Notes: a model not told the origin generated them from the letters alone. DNA of 5,987 nucleotides from Gelria sp. (GCA_012839665.1 DUMX01000156.1:1-5987), one strand, 5' to 3'; numbered from the stretch's first letter, positions 1-5,910 are shown. Numbers and translations are program-made.

Positions 1-220
1 CAATAACCGAATAAGTCGAGTTCTTCAAAAACATGTTGAAAGGTTTCGAACCATTTATGCAACTTTTTCACTTCATTTTCACTGACATTGCATTTAATTA
101 CCAACTATTTAAAGAGCATCCCCTCTCAGCTTTTAACGGTGAAAATGAAGTGAAAAAGTTGCATAAATGGTTCGAAACCTTTCAACATGTTTTTGAAGAA
201 CTCGACTTATTCGGTTATTG
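1..220. repeat. Perfect inverted repeat, 82-bp arms, 56-bp loop
   Basis: Bases 1-82 are the exact reverse complement of bases 139-220; I checked this base by base and found no mismatch. The match fails at the inner boundary (83 against 138). The outer boundary is unknown because the left arm starts at the first base of the window, so the repeat may be longer. The loop is 83-138. The right arm and loop lie in a protein-like reading frame that runs on to 317, while the left arm is its antisense copy. A perfect fold-back placed exactly at an edge is the usual look of a chimeric or fold-back assembly end. A genuine cruciform-forming element is the alternative. The repeat itself is certain; its meaning is not. 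Confidence 0.97.
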
Positions 221-317
221 GAAGGAACAAAACGAGCAAACCGTTCTTGAATTCAGGAAACGCTTTAAAGAAGCATTTAATAGTGTAGCACGGTATCATA
301 ATGTAAACAAGATTTAG
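33..317 (+). CDS. C-terminal fragment of an unrecognised protein, 5' end doubtful
   Basis: The frame is open from a TAA at 12 to the TAG at 315-317, with the first ATG at 33 (94 codons). I do not recognise the protein. From about residue 17 on it looks natural: charged, aromatic and helical (for example HKWFETFQHVFEELDLFGYW, then EFRKRFKEAF). The first 16 residues come from the left arm of the inverted repeat and are only the antisense of the later HKWFETFQH stretch. ATG 33 has no ribosome binding site. I therefore think the true gene enters from upstream of the loop, and that its 5' part has been replaced or cut by the fold-back. There are 67 bases between its stop and the methylase start. 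No signal peptide or membrane segment is visible in the credible part. Confidence 0.45.
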   Translation: MLKGFEPFMQLFHFIFTDIAFNYQLFKEHPLSAFNGENEVKKLHKWFETFQHVFEELDLFGYWKEQNEQTVLEFRKRFKEAFNSVARYHNVNKI

Positions 318-326
318 AGTTTAGGA

Positions 327-355
327 TGGCCAAAATACGAATTATTTATTATACT
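327..355 (+). promoter_or_regulatory. Candidate sigma-A promoter for the methylase
   Basis: A -10 box TATACT at 350-355 (5 of 6 to consensus) sits 17 bases after TGGCCA at 327-332 (4 of 6 to TTGACA). Transcription would start near 362, about 20 bases before the methylase start codon and just before its ribosome binding site. The surrounding DNA is AT-rich and lies after the stop of the upstream fragment. This suggests the methylase has its own transcript. The call rests on sequence match only. Confidence 0.45.
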
Positions 356-369
356 AGATAATACTATTG

Positions 370-377
370 AAGGTAGG
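370..377 (+). promoter_or_regulatory. Ribosome binding site that sets the methylase start
   Basis: AAGGTAGG at 370-377 is a one-base-interrupted AAGGAGG. It lies 7 bases before GTG 385 and 4 before GTG 382. A TTG at 367 is upstream of it and ATG 397 is 19 bases away, so GTG 385 has the best spacing. Confidence 0.55.
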
Positions 378-384
378 TGGGGTG

Positions 385-1260
385 GTGGCTCAGAAAATGA
401 CCTCCCCGTTACGTTATCCCGGTTCAAAAACAAATTTAATAGACTATATGTCATGTTTGGTCTGTAGAGAGTTTCCTGATTATAAATGTACTATTATTGA
501 GCCCTATGCGGGTAGTGCCATTATTTCTCTGTCACTAGTTTATGCTGAACTGGTTGAAGCTGCAATTATTGTTGAAAGAGATCCTCTTATTTATGCTTTT
601 TGGAAAGCAGTTTTTTCTATGCCTGATGAGCTAGTATCAAGGATTCATACTCTGGATGTATCAATAGATACCTGGCATAAATTCCAAAAATATCGAAACG
701 TAACAACACCATATGAATTTCCTTTAATTGAAATGGCCATTGCTGGCTTATTTTTTAATAGAACAAATTTTTCGGGAATACTGAAAGCTAATCCTTTGGG
801 TGGGTTAAAACAACAATCCGAGTATAAGATAGATTGTCGCTTTAATAAATCGCGACTAATAAAACAGATTGAGCTAATAGCTACTCTTCAAAACAAAGTG
901 ACAGTGGTTTTCGATGACGCATTAGATTTTATAACTGTACATCAATTCATGTTTAGAGCCATCCCGTGTTTTCTCTATATAGACCCTCCGTATTTTGCAA
1001 AAGGCAAAAGTTTATATCGTTATTGGTATGAAATAGATGACCATCGGAAGTTGGCAAATTTCCTTCTCGGTCTTAAAACCAGCATAAAATGGCTGGTTAG
1101 TTATGACAATCACCCTGAGATAGAAAAGTTATACAATAAAAAAATTAGGTACCAAATACATTTTGATTACTGTGCCCATACCCGCAAAACGGGTCAGGAA
1201 TTATTAATTTCGAATATGGAAATCCCTCCATGGAATTTAGCAAGCCCCCAGATTAAGTAA
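385..1260 (+). CDS. DNA adenine methylase, D12 (Dam/DpnII) class
   Basis: The product transfers a methyl group from S-adenosylmethionine to the N6 of adenine in a short DNA site. The family usually targets GATC, but the target here cannot be read from sequence. From GTG 385 it is 291 residues, the normal family size. Near the N-terminus RYPGSK (about 10-15) is the motif X-like SAM-binding segment. EPYAGSA (39-45) is motif I. The family segment NRTNFSGILKANPLGG (125-140) follows, then the catalytic motif IV DPPY (200-203), and near the C-terminus ELLISN (272-277). All key motifs are intact, so it should be active. GTG 385 is chosen because of the ribosome binding site at 370-377; the frame is also open from TTG 367 and contains ATG 397. 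No restriction endonuclease is visible, so it may be an orphan or prophage-type methylase, or its partner may lie left of the window. It converges on the ABC-F gene with only 38 bases between them. Confidence 0.93.
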   Translation: MAQKMTSPLRYPGSKTNLIDYMSCLVCREFPDYKCTIIEPYAGSAIISLSLVYAELVEAAIIVERDPLIYAFWKAVFSMPDELVSRIHTLDVSIDTWHKFQKYRNVTTPYEFPLIEMAIAGLFFNRTNFSGILKANPLGGLKQQSEYKIDCRFNKSRLIKQIELIATLQNKVTVVFDDALDFITVHQFMFRAIPCFLYIDPPYFAKGKSLYRYWYEIDDHRKLANFLLGLKTSIKWLVSYDNHPEIEKLYNKKIRYQIHFDYCAHTRKTGQELLISNMEIPPWNLASPQIK

Positions 1261-1298
1261 GTGTTAACCACCATTTGAGCATCATAATCTGATATATG

Positions 1299-3035
1299 CT
1301 AAAAATTGGGTTGTTGCCATCTATTAAACCTTTTTCGCTGCTCTATAAGCTCATTATACTCTTGCTCCAGAGCTAGATAATCAGGTTCACCCGGCTTATA
1401 GCGGGTCAATTCGCTGATGACCCATGATATTCTGGTCTCCAACAGGAGTAATTCTTCACCGTTGCCTGCTTTCCCTGAACTGTGCTTTGCCCGGGTTTCT
1501 TGTTTTGGGGCTAAATATTCCGACACCCGTGCCTCAATACGCATTATTTTTTGATTATCAAAAACCAGCAGCCGGTCACAAACCTGGTCCAGGAGGTAGC
1601 GGTCATGGGAAATTAGCAGGATTGCTCCGGGATACTGCTTCAAGCTTTCCTCCAGGGCCTCCCGGCTATATATATCCAGGTGGTTGGTAGGTTCATCAAG
1701 TACGAGAAAATCATATTCACCCATCAATGCCAATCCGATTGCTATTTTCATTCTTTCGCCCCGGCTCAGTTGCCCGAGAGCAACGGACAACCGATCATAG
1801 GCTATCCCCATACCTACAATAAGCTGAAAAGCAGATTTCTGCTTTTCCAGGGGCCAATCTTTTACCAAGCTTTTCAGGTTTTCTTTTTCATTTCGGGGCA
1901 ATTCCTGACTCACATAGGCTAGCCGGGCTGACTGGCTCAGAAATAATTTACCTTCATCTAAATTTTCCAAGCTGAGGATTAGCTTTACCAGAGTAGTTTT
2001 TCCACACCCATTGGGGCCAAGAACGCCAACTTTTTCACCCCGGGTAATATAAAAGCTGCTATCCTCGAACAAGGTTAATTTCCCGTACGCTTTACTGATG
2101 CTGTCTGCTTCCAGGAGGCGTCGGTTTCCTTTTTCACGGGCATTAACATTAAAGTTTACCCGGGGGTCTTTGGTTGGACGTGCAATTCCTTCCTCACGTA
2201 TTTTTTCCAGGCGCTTAATTTGGGATTTTATGGCTTGGTCACGCTTTTTAGCTTTCTTACGATAATACTCCTTGCCCCCTATTCCTTCTCCTTTCTGCCG
2301 GGATTCACGGTGAGCTTTGTCTGACCAGTTTCTTAATTGGCTTATAGCTGCATTAATCTTCTGTTGCTCCTTCTGCTGGGACTGGTAGAGGTGCCGTTGA
2401 CTTTCCGTTGCCTGTTGTTTTGCTCCCCGATAGCGGGAGTAGTTGCCCGGATATATTTTTATCTTTCCGTTTTCAATTTCTGCTATTTGTGTAACCGTAC
2501 TATCCAGGAAGTAACGGTCATGGGAAATAATAATGGCTGCTCCCGAAAACCGGTTGAGTTCCGCTACCAGATATTCAACCCCCTGATAGTCTATATGGTT
2601 GGTAGGTTCATCCAGAATAATAAGATCAGGTTGGGCAGCCAGGACTGCAGCCAGAGCCAGTTTAGTTTTTTCACCACCGCTGAGATTCCGTAATCGTTCT
2701 CTGGACCAGTCATGGATACGGTTAATACCCAGGCGGTTGGTCAAACGCTGAAATTCACCATTTACCTTAGTTTCATTACTTAATACATTAAGGAAAAACT
2801 CGGGTTCAACTTTAGATTGGCACAAATAGCCGATATTTAACTCCTGACGGGTAGTAATAATACTGCCTCTATCATAATCCAGACTTCCAGCTAGAATGTT
2901 GGCCAGAGTGGTTTTCCCGGCTCCGTTACGGCCTACCAGGCCAATCCTGTCATTCCGGCATATATCTATATCAAAATTATTTAAAACCATTTTATCCCCG
3001 AAACTTTTTGTAATCTTACGACAGCTTAATAGCAT
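1299..3035 (-). CDS. ABC-F family ATPase, putative ribosome-protection protein
   Basis: This is a soluble twin-ATPase ABC protein with no membrane domain; ABC-F proteins bind the ribosomal E site and either aid translation or displace antibiotics. From ATG 3035 it has 578 residues. Domain 1 has Walker A GRNGAGKTT (35-43), signature LSGGE (118-122), Walker B LIILDEPTNH (138-147) and the switch histidine in SHDRY (171-175). A charged linker of about 110 residues (202-309) should form the helical arm that reaches the ribosome. Domain 2 has Walker A GPNGCGKTT (340-348), a variant signature LSRGE (423-427), Walker B FLVLDEPTNHLD (443-454) and SHDRY (476-480). A coiled-coil-like tail follows (about 528-570). 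The short spacing (about 45 residues) between Q-loop and first signature means the EttA/Uup-type arm insertion is absent, as in the VmlR, Vga and Lsa resistance branch. That assignment, and hence resistance to lincosamide, streptogramin A or pleuromutilin drugs, is inferred. The gene has a probable attenuator in front. Confidence 0.92.
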   Translation of the reverse strand: MLLSCRKITKSFGDKMVLNNFDIDICRNDRIGLVGRNGAGKTTLANILAGSLDYDRGSIITTRQELNIGYLCQSKVEPEFFLNVLSNETKVNGEFQRLTNRLGINRIHDWSRERLRNLSGGEKTKLALAAVLAAQPDLIILDEPTNHIDYQGVEYLVAELNRFSGAAIIISHDRYFLDSTVTQIAEIENGKIKIYPGNYSRYRGAKQQATESQRHLYQSQQKEQQKINAAISQLRNWSDKAHRESRQKGEGIGGKEYYRKKAKKRDQAIKSQIKRLEKIREEGIARPTKDPRVNFNVNAREKGNRRLLEADSISKAYGKLTLFEDSSFYITRGEKVGVLGPNGCGKTTLVKLILSLENLDEGKLFLSQSARLAYVSQELPRNEKENLKSLVKDWPLEKQKSAFQLIVGMGIAYDRLSVALGQLSRGERMKIAIGLALMGEYDFLVLDEPTNHLDIYSREALEESLKQYPGAILLISHDRYLLDQVCDRLLVFDNQKIMRIEARVSEYLAPKQETRAKHSSGKAGNGEELLLLETRISWVISELTRYKPGEPDYLALEQEYNELIEQRKRFNRWQQPNF

Positions 3036-3041
3036 TGCAAA

Positions 3042-3048
3042 CACCTCC
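3042..3048 (-). promoter_or_regulatory. Ribosome binding site that fixes the ABC-F start at ATG 3035
   Basis: On the minus strand GGAGGTG (3048-3042) lies 6 bases before ATG 3035-3033, and the GGAGG core lies 8 before it. The in-frame GTG at 3044-3042 overlaps this site and so cannot be the start. A call beginning at 3044 would add three false residues. Confidence 0.85.
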
Positions 3049-3050
3049 AG

Positions 3051-3092
3051 AAAAACTTAAAGCTGCAAGTAACACCTGTCACTTACAGCCTT
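3051..3092 (-). terminator. Probable intrinsic terminator/attenuator in the ABC-F leader
   Basis: In minus-strand RNA, bases 3092-3078 pair with 3073-3059: the core is GCUGUAAGUGAC against GUUACUUGCAGC, plus three outer pairs, closed by the tetraloop AGGU. That gives 15 pairs with no mismatch, three of them G-U. A tract UUUAAGUUUUU (3061-3051) covers the end of the 3' arm and what follows. Two of the G-U pairs become A-C mismatches on the plus strand, so the fold suits minus-strand RNA only. The tail ends 2 bases before the ABC-F ribosome binding site. A terminator there makes little sense for glnA, 380 bases upstream, but good sense as an attenuator of the ABC-F gene. An alternative role is a 5' stabilising hairpin. 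Confidence 0.7.
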
Positions 3093-3125
3093 TTAATATA
3101 CAAATAGCTTTAGTCGCCAAATCAT
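3093..3125 (-). CDS. Possible 10-codon leader peptide before the ABC-F attenuator
   Basis: On the minus strand ATG 3125-3123 opens a frame encoding MIWRLKLFVY and stops at TAA 3095-3093, directly before the terminator-like stem. A segment in codons 4-7, UAAAGCU (3112-3106), is the exact complement of AGCUUUA (3064-3058), the 3' arm of the terminator and the base after it. Translation or stalling here could therefore decide between the two folds. The weak point is the lack of a clear ribosome binding site before ATG 3125. Short ORFs also arise by chance, so this rests on position and on the pairing. Confidence 0.35.
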   Translation of the reverse strand: MIWRLKLFVY

Positions 3126-3183
3126 TTCAGTTATATGACTAAATTATTATTTAAAAAATAAGTTACAAGCATTCTGGATACAA

Positions 3184-3222
3184 AGGTCTATTGGAAGAAT
3201 TGCTTATCCTTCCCTTGGACCT
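3184..3222 (-). ncRNA. Hairpin in the presumed ABC-F 5' leader
   Basis: In minus-strand RNA an outer stem AGGUC (3222-3218) with GACCU (3188-3184) and an inner stem GGAAGGAU (3213-3206) with AUUCUUCC (3200-3193) are in register around a 4x4 internal loop. The terminal loop is AAGCA. The inner stem has one G-U pair that would be an A-C mismatch on the plus strand, as in the downstream attenuator. There is no U-rich tail, so it is not a terminator. It matches no riboswitch class I know; it may be the sensing or pausing part of the leader. Confidence 0.4.
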
Positions 3223-3234
3223 GCATATATTTAT

Positions 3235-3258
3235 TTAGGCCAGAATATGCTTGCGCAT
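3235..3258 (-). CDS. Possible 7-codon leader peptide with ribosome binding site
   Basis: On the minus strand ATG 3258-3256 encodes MRKHILA and stops at TAA 3237-3235. GGAGAAGG at 3268-3261 puts a GGAG core 6 bases before the ATG, a better site than that of the 10-codon ORF downstream. It precedes the hairpin at 3222-3184. If transcription of the ABC-F leader starts upstream of about 3270, this would be its first translated codon set. The function is inferred from position only. Confidence 0.3.
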   Translation of the reverse strand: MRKHILA

Positions 3259-3438
3259 TGCCTTCTCCAATCTATTTTTTCTTTAATTATGGCTTTATAC
3301 TATCATGAATGCAGGGTACCGGCAAGCTGGTACATTTATTGCCACACCGCATTAGATAGGCAACCAAAAAATTTTATCCTGGTTTATATTCGTTTAAAAC
3401 CCGTGTCAGATTAGTTTAAATTGCGTATTGACACACAA

Positions 3439-3467
3439 TATATCAAAAGGACCGTCCTCGTGATATA
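3439..3467 (-). terminator. Weak hairpin just after glnA, possible 3' end
   Basis: On the minus strand TATATCA (3467-3461) pairs with TGATATA (3445-3439), and inside it AGGA pairs with TCCT around a CGG loop; one C-U mismatch and one G-U pair separate the two stems. It begins one base after the glnA stop codon. What follows is TTGTGTGTCAATA, not a real U tract, so termination would be weak or the hairpin may only protect the 3' end. Confidence 0.35.
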
Positions 3468-3468
3468 C

Positions 3469-4902
3469 TTACAAATCATAATACAGTTCGAATTCCATGG
3501 GATGAGGGATGTCGTTTACGCGCCGGGCTTCCTGGCGCTTGTTTTTAATCCATATATCTATGAGCCGCTGGGGGAATACTGCGCCAGCTAGCAGGAAGTC
3601 GTAGTCCTTTTCCAGGGCATCCAGGGCTTCGTCTAAAGATTTAGGCAAACTCTTAATTTTGGCTTGTTCTTCCGGGGGTAAATTATACAGGTTAATATCA
3701 TAAGGGCCAAATCCTTCTACACTGGGGTCAATCTTATTAATAATTCCATCCAGACCTGCCATTAACATAGCCGAATAGGCCAGATAAGGGTTACAGGTAG
3801 CATCAGAGGAACGGAATTCGAAACGCTTATGCTCCGGGGCTTTGGCATAGGCCGGTACCCGGATAACGGCACTACGGTTAGCGGTGCCAAAACACATGCT
3901 CACCGGAGCCTCATAACCAGGCACCAGGCGTTTATAGGAATTGGTGCTGGGATTAGTGAAGGCTAAGAGGGCAGGAGCATGTTTCAGTATGCCGCCGATA
4001 AAATATAAAGCCTCACGGCTTAACTGGGAATAACCATCAGGGTCAAAGAAAATGGGCTTATTATCCTTAAATAGGTGCATATGTACATGAAGTCCGCTGC
4101 CAACTTCACCGTAAATCGGCTTGGGCATAAAGGTTACCGTTTTACCTTCGGCAAAGGCCAGGTTTTTAATTAAGTATTTGGTCAGCATGGTACGGTCAGC
4201 CATTTCCCGCATCCCGCCAAATTCCACTTCTATTTCTATTTGTCCCGGGCCACCCACTTCAGGATGGTGATATTTAACCGGGATATTATTTTCTTCCATT
4301 AGAAGACACATACGGGCACGAAGGTCATAAAGGACGTCCTGAGGCGGGGTTATGTGGTAAGCACCCCTGTGAGGTACTTTATAGCCCAGGTTCTGGTATT
4401 CATTTTCGCCGCTATTCCAAATAGCCTGTTCGGCATCTATGCTAAACCCGGTTCTATTGGGACTACATTCAAAACTAACATGGTCAAAAACAAAAAATTC
4501 AAATTCGGGTCCAATTCGCATCTCATCGGCAATACCGGTGGATTTCATATATTCTTCCGCATTAAAAGCGATGGCGCGGGGGTCCTGGTCGAAGCGGTAA
4601 TTATCGGGTTGGGCAATAACGTAAATATCGCCAATCATACTTAAAGTAGGTACCTCGGTAAAAGGGTCAAAAACGGTAGTAGAAATATCAGGAATAAAAA
4701 CCATATCGCTTTTTTCTACCGGAGCAAAGCCGTAGTTGGAACCATCGAAACCGATACCGTATTTTAGTGTATCTGGGGAAAATCGTGAGGCGGGGATACT
4801 CAGGTGACGCCACCTGCCAACCAGGTCAATCATTTTAAAATCTATCATCTCAATGCCGCGTTCTCGGCAAAAATCCGTTACTTCCTCATAGCTTGTAAAC
4901 AA
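3469..4902 (-). CDS. glnA: Type I glutamine synthetase
   Basis: The enzyme joins ammonia to glutamate using ATP, the main entry of nitrogen into glutamine, in the cytoplasm as a dodecamer. The 477 residues cover the whole family length. The N-terminal beta-grasp domain ends with FDGS (52-55, active-site Asp53). Metal ligands are Glu133 and Glu135 in GPEFEF, Glu215 and Glu223 in HHPEVGGPGQIEIE, and His272 in GSGLHVH. Substrate residues include Arg325 and Glu331 in KRLVPGYEAP, and Glu362 and Arg364 in RFEFRSSD. The C-terminal part keeps NLYNLPPEE (404-412), the region of the adenylylation tyrosine (Tyr406), and ends in HPMEFELYYDL as in the longer GSI-beta enzymes. Val267 replaces the asparagine common before GSG. 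The TTG start is forced: a TAG lies just upstream in frame, AGGAGG precedes it at good spacing, and the next Met is residue 19. It appears monocistronic. Confidence 0.97.
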   Translation of the reverse strand: MFTSYEEVTDFCRERGIEMIDFKMIDLVGRWRHLSIPASRFSPDTLKYGIGFDGSNYGFAPVEKSDMVFIPDISTTVFDPFTEVPTLSMIGDIYVIAQPDNYRFDQDPRAIAFNAEEYMKSTGIADEMRIGPEFEFFVFDHVSFECSPNRTGFSIDAEQAIWNSGENEYQNLGYKVPHRGAYHITPPQDVLYDLRARMCLLMEENNIPVKYHHPEVGGPGQIEIEVEFGGMREMADRTMLTKYLIKNLAFAEGKTVTFMPKPIYGEVGSGLHVHMHLFKDNKPIFFDPDGYSQLSREALYFIGGILKHAPALLAFTNPSTNSYKRLVPGYEAPVSMCFGTANRSAVIRVPAYAKAPEHKRFEFRSSDATCNPYLAYSAMLMAGLDGIINKIDPSVEGFGPYDINLYNLPPEEQAKIKSLPKSLDEALDALEKDYDFLLAGAVFPQRLIDIWIKNKRQEARRVNDIPHPMEFELYYDL

Positions 4903-4910
4903 CTAAAATG

Positions 4911-4917
4911 CTCCTCC
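4911..4917 (-). promoter_or_regulatory. Ribosome binding site supporting the TTG start of glnA
   Basis: On the minus strand GGAGGAG (4917-4911) lies 8 bases before TTG 4902-4900. The in-frame codon immediately upstream of the TTG is a TAG stop, so translation cannot start earlier. Confidence 0.85.
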
Positions 4918-4962
4918 TTTTACCAAACTTGCCGCTAATTTTGTCGGATAATTTCCGTGCAA

Positions 4963-4991
4963 ATTATAACAAATAAGGGACAGCGAGTAAA
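4963..4991 (-). promoter_or_regulatory. Probable sigma-A promoter of glnA
   Basis: On the minus strand a perfect TATAAT (4968-4963) is preceded, after 17 bases, by TTTACT (4991-4986; 4 of 6 to TTGACA). Transcription would begin near 4956, giving a leader of about 54 bases with no strong hairpin. I see no GlnR-type TGTNA-N7-TNACA operator over it and no sigma-54 type GG/GC element. Confidence 0.7.
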
Positions 4992-5134
4992 GCAATATCA
5001 ATACCTGGGACTTGGCCAATCTGCCTCAGCTTAATTGGAATTTACCATTGCTGTGTACCAGGTGGAATAAAATACTACTCACCCTTTGTAATATATCTGG
5101 TAACCGGCTAATAAAATGTATTACTTGAGTAGAG

Positions 5135-5869
5135 ATGGACTCATTAAAACATCGAGGGGTGAGGCCTATAAATAAGGTACGCTGGATTATAGTAGTTACC
5201 CTAATAGTAATTGCTGTTGCCGGAATTCTATCAGCTGAAAAAATTCATGATTACTATATAAAATCTAAACTTGACCCTCAGATTGAACTGGATCGAGCCT
5301 ATAAAAACATGGCCGCGGTAACCAGTTATAAATACAGCCTCTTATCCACTTTCACCGTGGATCAACGGAAGGAGGTGATAAGTGAGGTCATAGGAGAGAA
5401 GCAAGGTGAAAATACGCATATAAAGGGGGAGATGGTTAATACACCTGTAGATATTTACTATATTGACCGTACCATCTATAATTATGATTCCTTTAGCAAA
5501 AGGTGGTTGGTCATCCCTAGTAGCACCAATAATTCCGAAGAGCTATTGATTTCAGAACTGAATCCCCTGTCTAATTTTCGCTTTAAACAGGTTCGTAGTG
5601 TTGAAAAACTGGGGTTTGAAGTAATAGATGGTACGGAGTGTTTGGTAGTAAAATGTAAACCGTCTATAGAAAATGAACTTCTGGAAACCATGTGGAAGGA
5701 TTTTGAGTACCGCATTTGGATTGATTTTCGAAAAGGATTAATAAAACAGGCTGAATTGAAAGCTGTGAACAAAAAGATGACTACTACTAAATTAAACGTA
5801 AGGGTTATGTTCTCCGATCTTAACGGGAACATAAAAATAAAACCGCCAGATACAACTGACAAAAACTAA
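5135..5869 (+). CDS. Membrane-anchored extracytoplasmic protein of unknown function
   Basis: I do not recognise a named family. The 244-residue product has a short basic N-terminus, one hydrophobic segment at about 17-34 (WIIVVTLIVIAVAGILSA) and a soluble remainder. There is no lipobox cysteine after the segment, so it is a signal anchor or a weakly cleaved signal peptide rather than a lipoprotein. The soluble part alternates polar and hydrophobic residues in beta-strand fashion, for example SYKYSLLSTFTVD, VDIYYIDRTIYNY, ECLVVKCK and YRIWIDFRKGLIKQAEL. That pattern recalls LolA/LppX-like half-barrel proteins of Gram-positive envelopes, an inference from pattern only. ATG 5135 is the first start but has a poor ribosome binding site; GTG 5159 is an in-frame alternative that still keeps the membrane segment. 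It diverges from glnA and stands alone before a strong terminator. Confidence 0.8.
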   Translation: MDSLKHRGVRPINKVRWIIVVTLIVIAVAGILSAEKIHDYYIKSKLDPQIELDRAYKNMAAVTSYKYSLLSTFTVDQRKEVISEVIGEKQGENTHIKGEMVNTPVDIYYIDRTIYNYDSFSKRWLVIPSSTNNSEELLISELNPLSNFRFKQVRSVEKLGFEVIDGTECLVVKCKPSIENELLETMWKDFEYRIWIDFRKGLIKQAELKAVNKKMTTTKLNVRVMFSDLNGNIKIKPPDTTDKN

Positions 5870-5881
5870 ATCAATTGCATC

Positions 5882-5910
5882 AGAGGGGCTAAACGCCCCT
5901 CTTTTTGTTT
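5882..5910 (+). terminator. Strong intrinsic terminator
   Basis: AGAGGGGC (5882-5889) pairs perfectly with GCCCCTCT (5895-5902) around the loop TAAAC, followed by TTTTTGTTT. It lies 12 bases after the stop of the membrane-anchored protein gene and ends that transcript. Confidence 0.95.

Larger units (their letters stand above)
3036..3468. other. Gene-free region between glnA and the ABC-F gene
   Basis: There is no protein gene of normal size on either strand. In the ABC-F direction it holds a hairpin just after the glnA stop, a symmetric GTACC/GGTAC element near 3315-3332 (7 pairs on the plus strand, with one G-U), two tiny ORFs, the leader hairpin and the attenuator. AT-rich stretches at 3131-3172 and 3275-3300 could hold promoters. 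TATAAC at 3135-3130 and CATAAT at 3291-3286 are fair -10 boxes, but neither has a good -35, so I do not assign a start site. The spacing argues that the ABC-F gene is transcribed separately from glnA. Confidence 0.6.

Noticed and set aside
1..220. Retron, invertible promoter or miniature transposon as the explanation of the inverted repeat
   Set aside because: No reverse transcriptase, recombinase or transposase is present, no target-site duplication can be seen, and the right arm is part of a protein-like frame.
1278..1300. Small hairpin between the convergent methylase and ABC-F genes
   Set aside because: The stem is short with a 4-base bulge (AGC, ATCA against TGAT, GCT) and no T run follows on either strand, so it is not supported as a terminator.
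1424..2693. Three plus-strand open frames inside the ABC-F gene (1424-1690, 1680-1922, 2337-2693)
   Set aside because: They are antisense to well-conserved ATPase motifs, their products are cysteine- and proline-rich without family features, and none has a convincing ribosome binding site.
3131..3172. Minus-strand 13-codon ORF (MLVTYFLNNNLVI) in the ABC-F upstream region
   Set aside because: It has no ribosome binding site, and its AT-rich codons overlap promoter-like DNA. Chance is the simplest reading.
4354..4644. Plus-strand open frame of 96 codons inside glnA
   Set aside because: It is antisense to the conserved glutamine synthetase core and shows no recognisable protein features.
5066..5117. 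Promoter for the gene at 5135
   Set aside because: TTGTAA (5086-5091) and TAAAAT (5112-5117) are 20 bases apart, and other pairs also have poor spacing, so no site is called.
4903..5134. GlnR operator or glutamine-responsive RNA upstream of glnA
   Set aside because: No TGTNA-N7-TNACA palindrome and no structured leader was found. Only a sigma-A type promoter and short chance dyads are visible.
5482..5862. Minus-strand open frame of 126 codons opposite the membrane-anchored protein gene
   Set aside because: The plus-strand frame has a membrane anchor, a natural strand pattern and a terminator at its end. The reverse frame has none of these.
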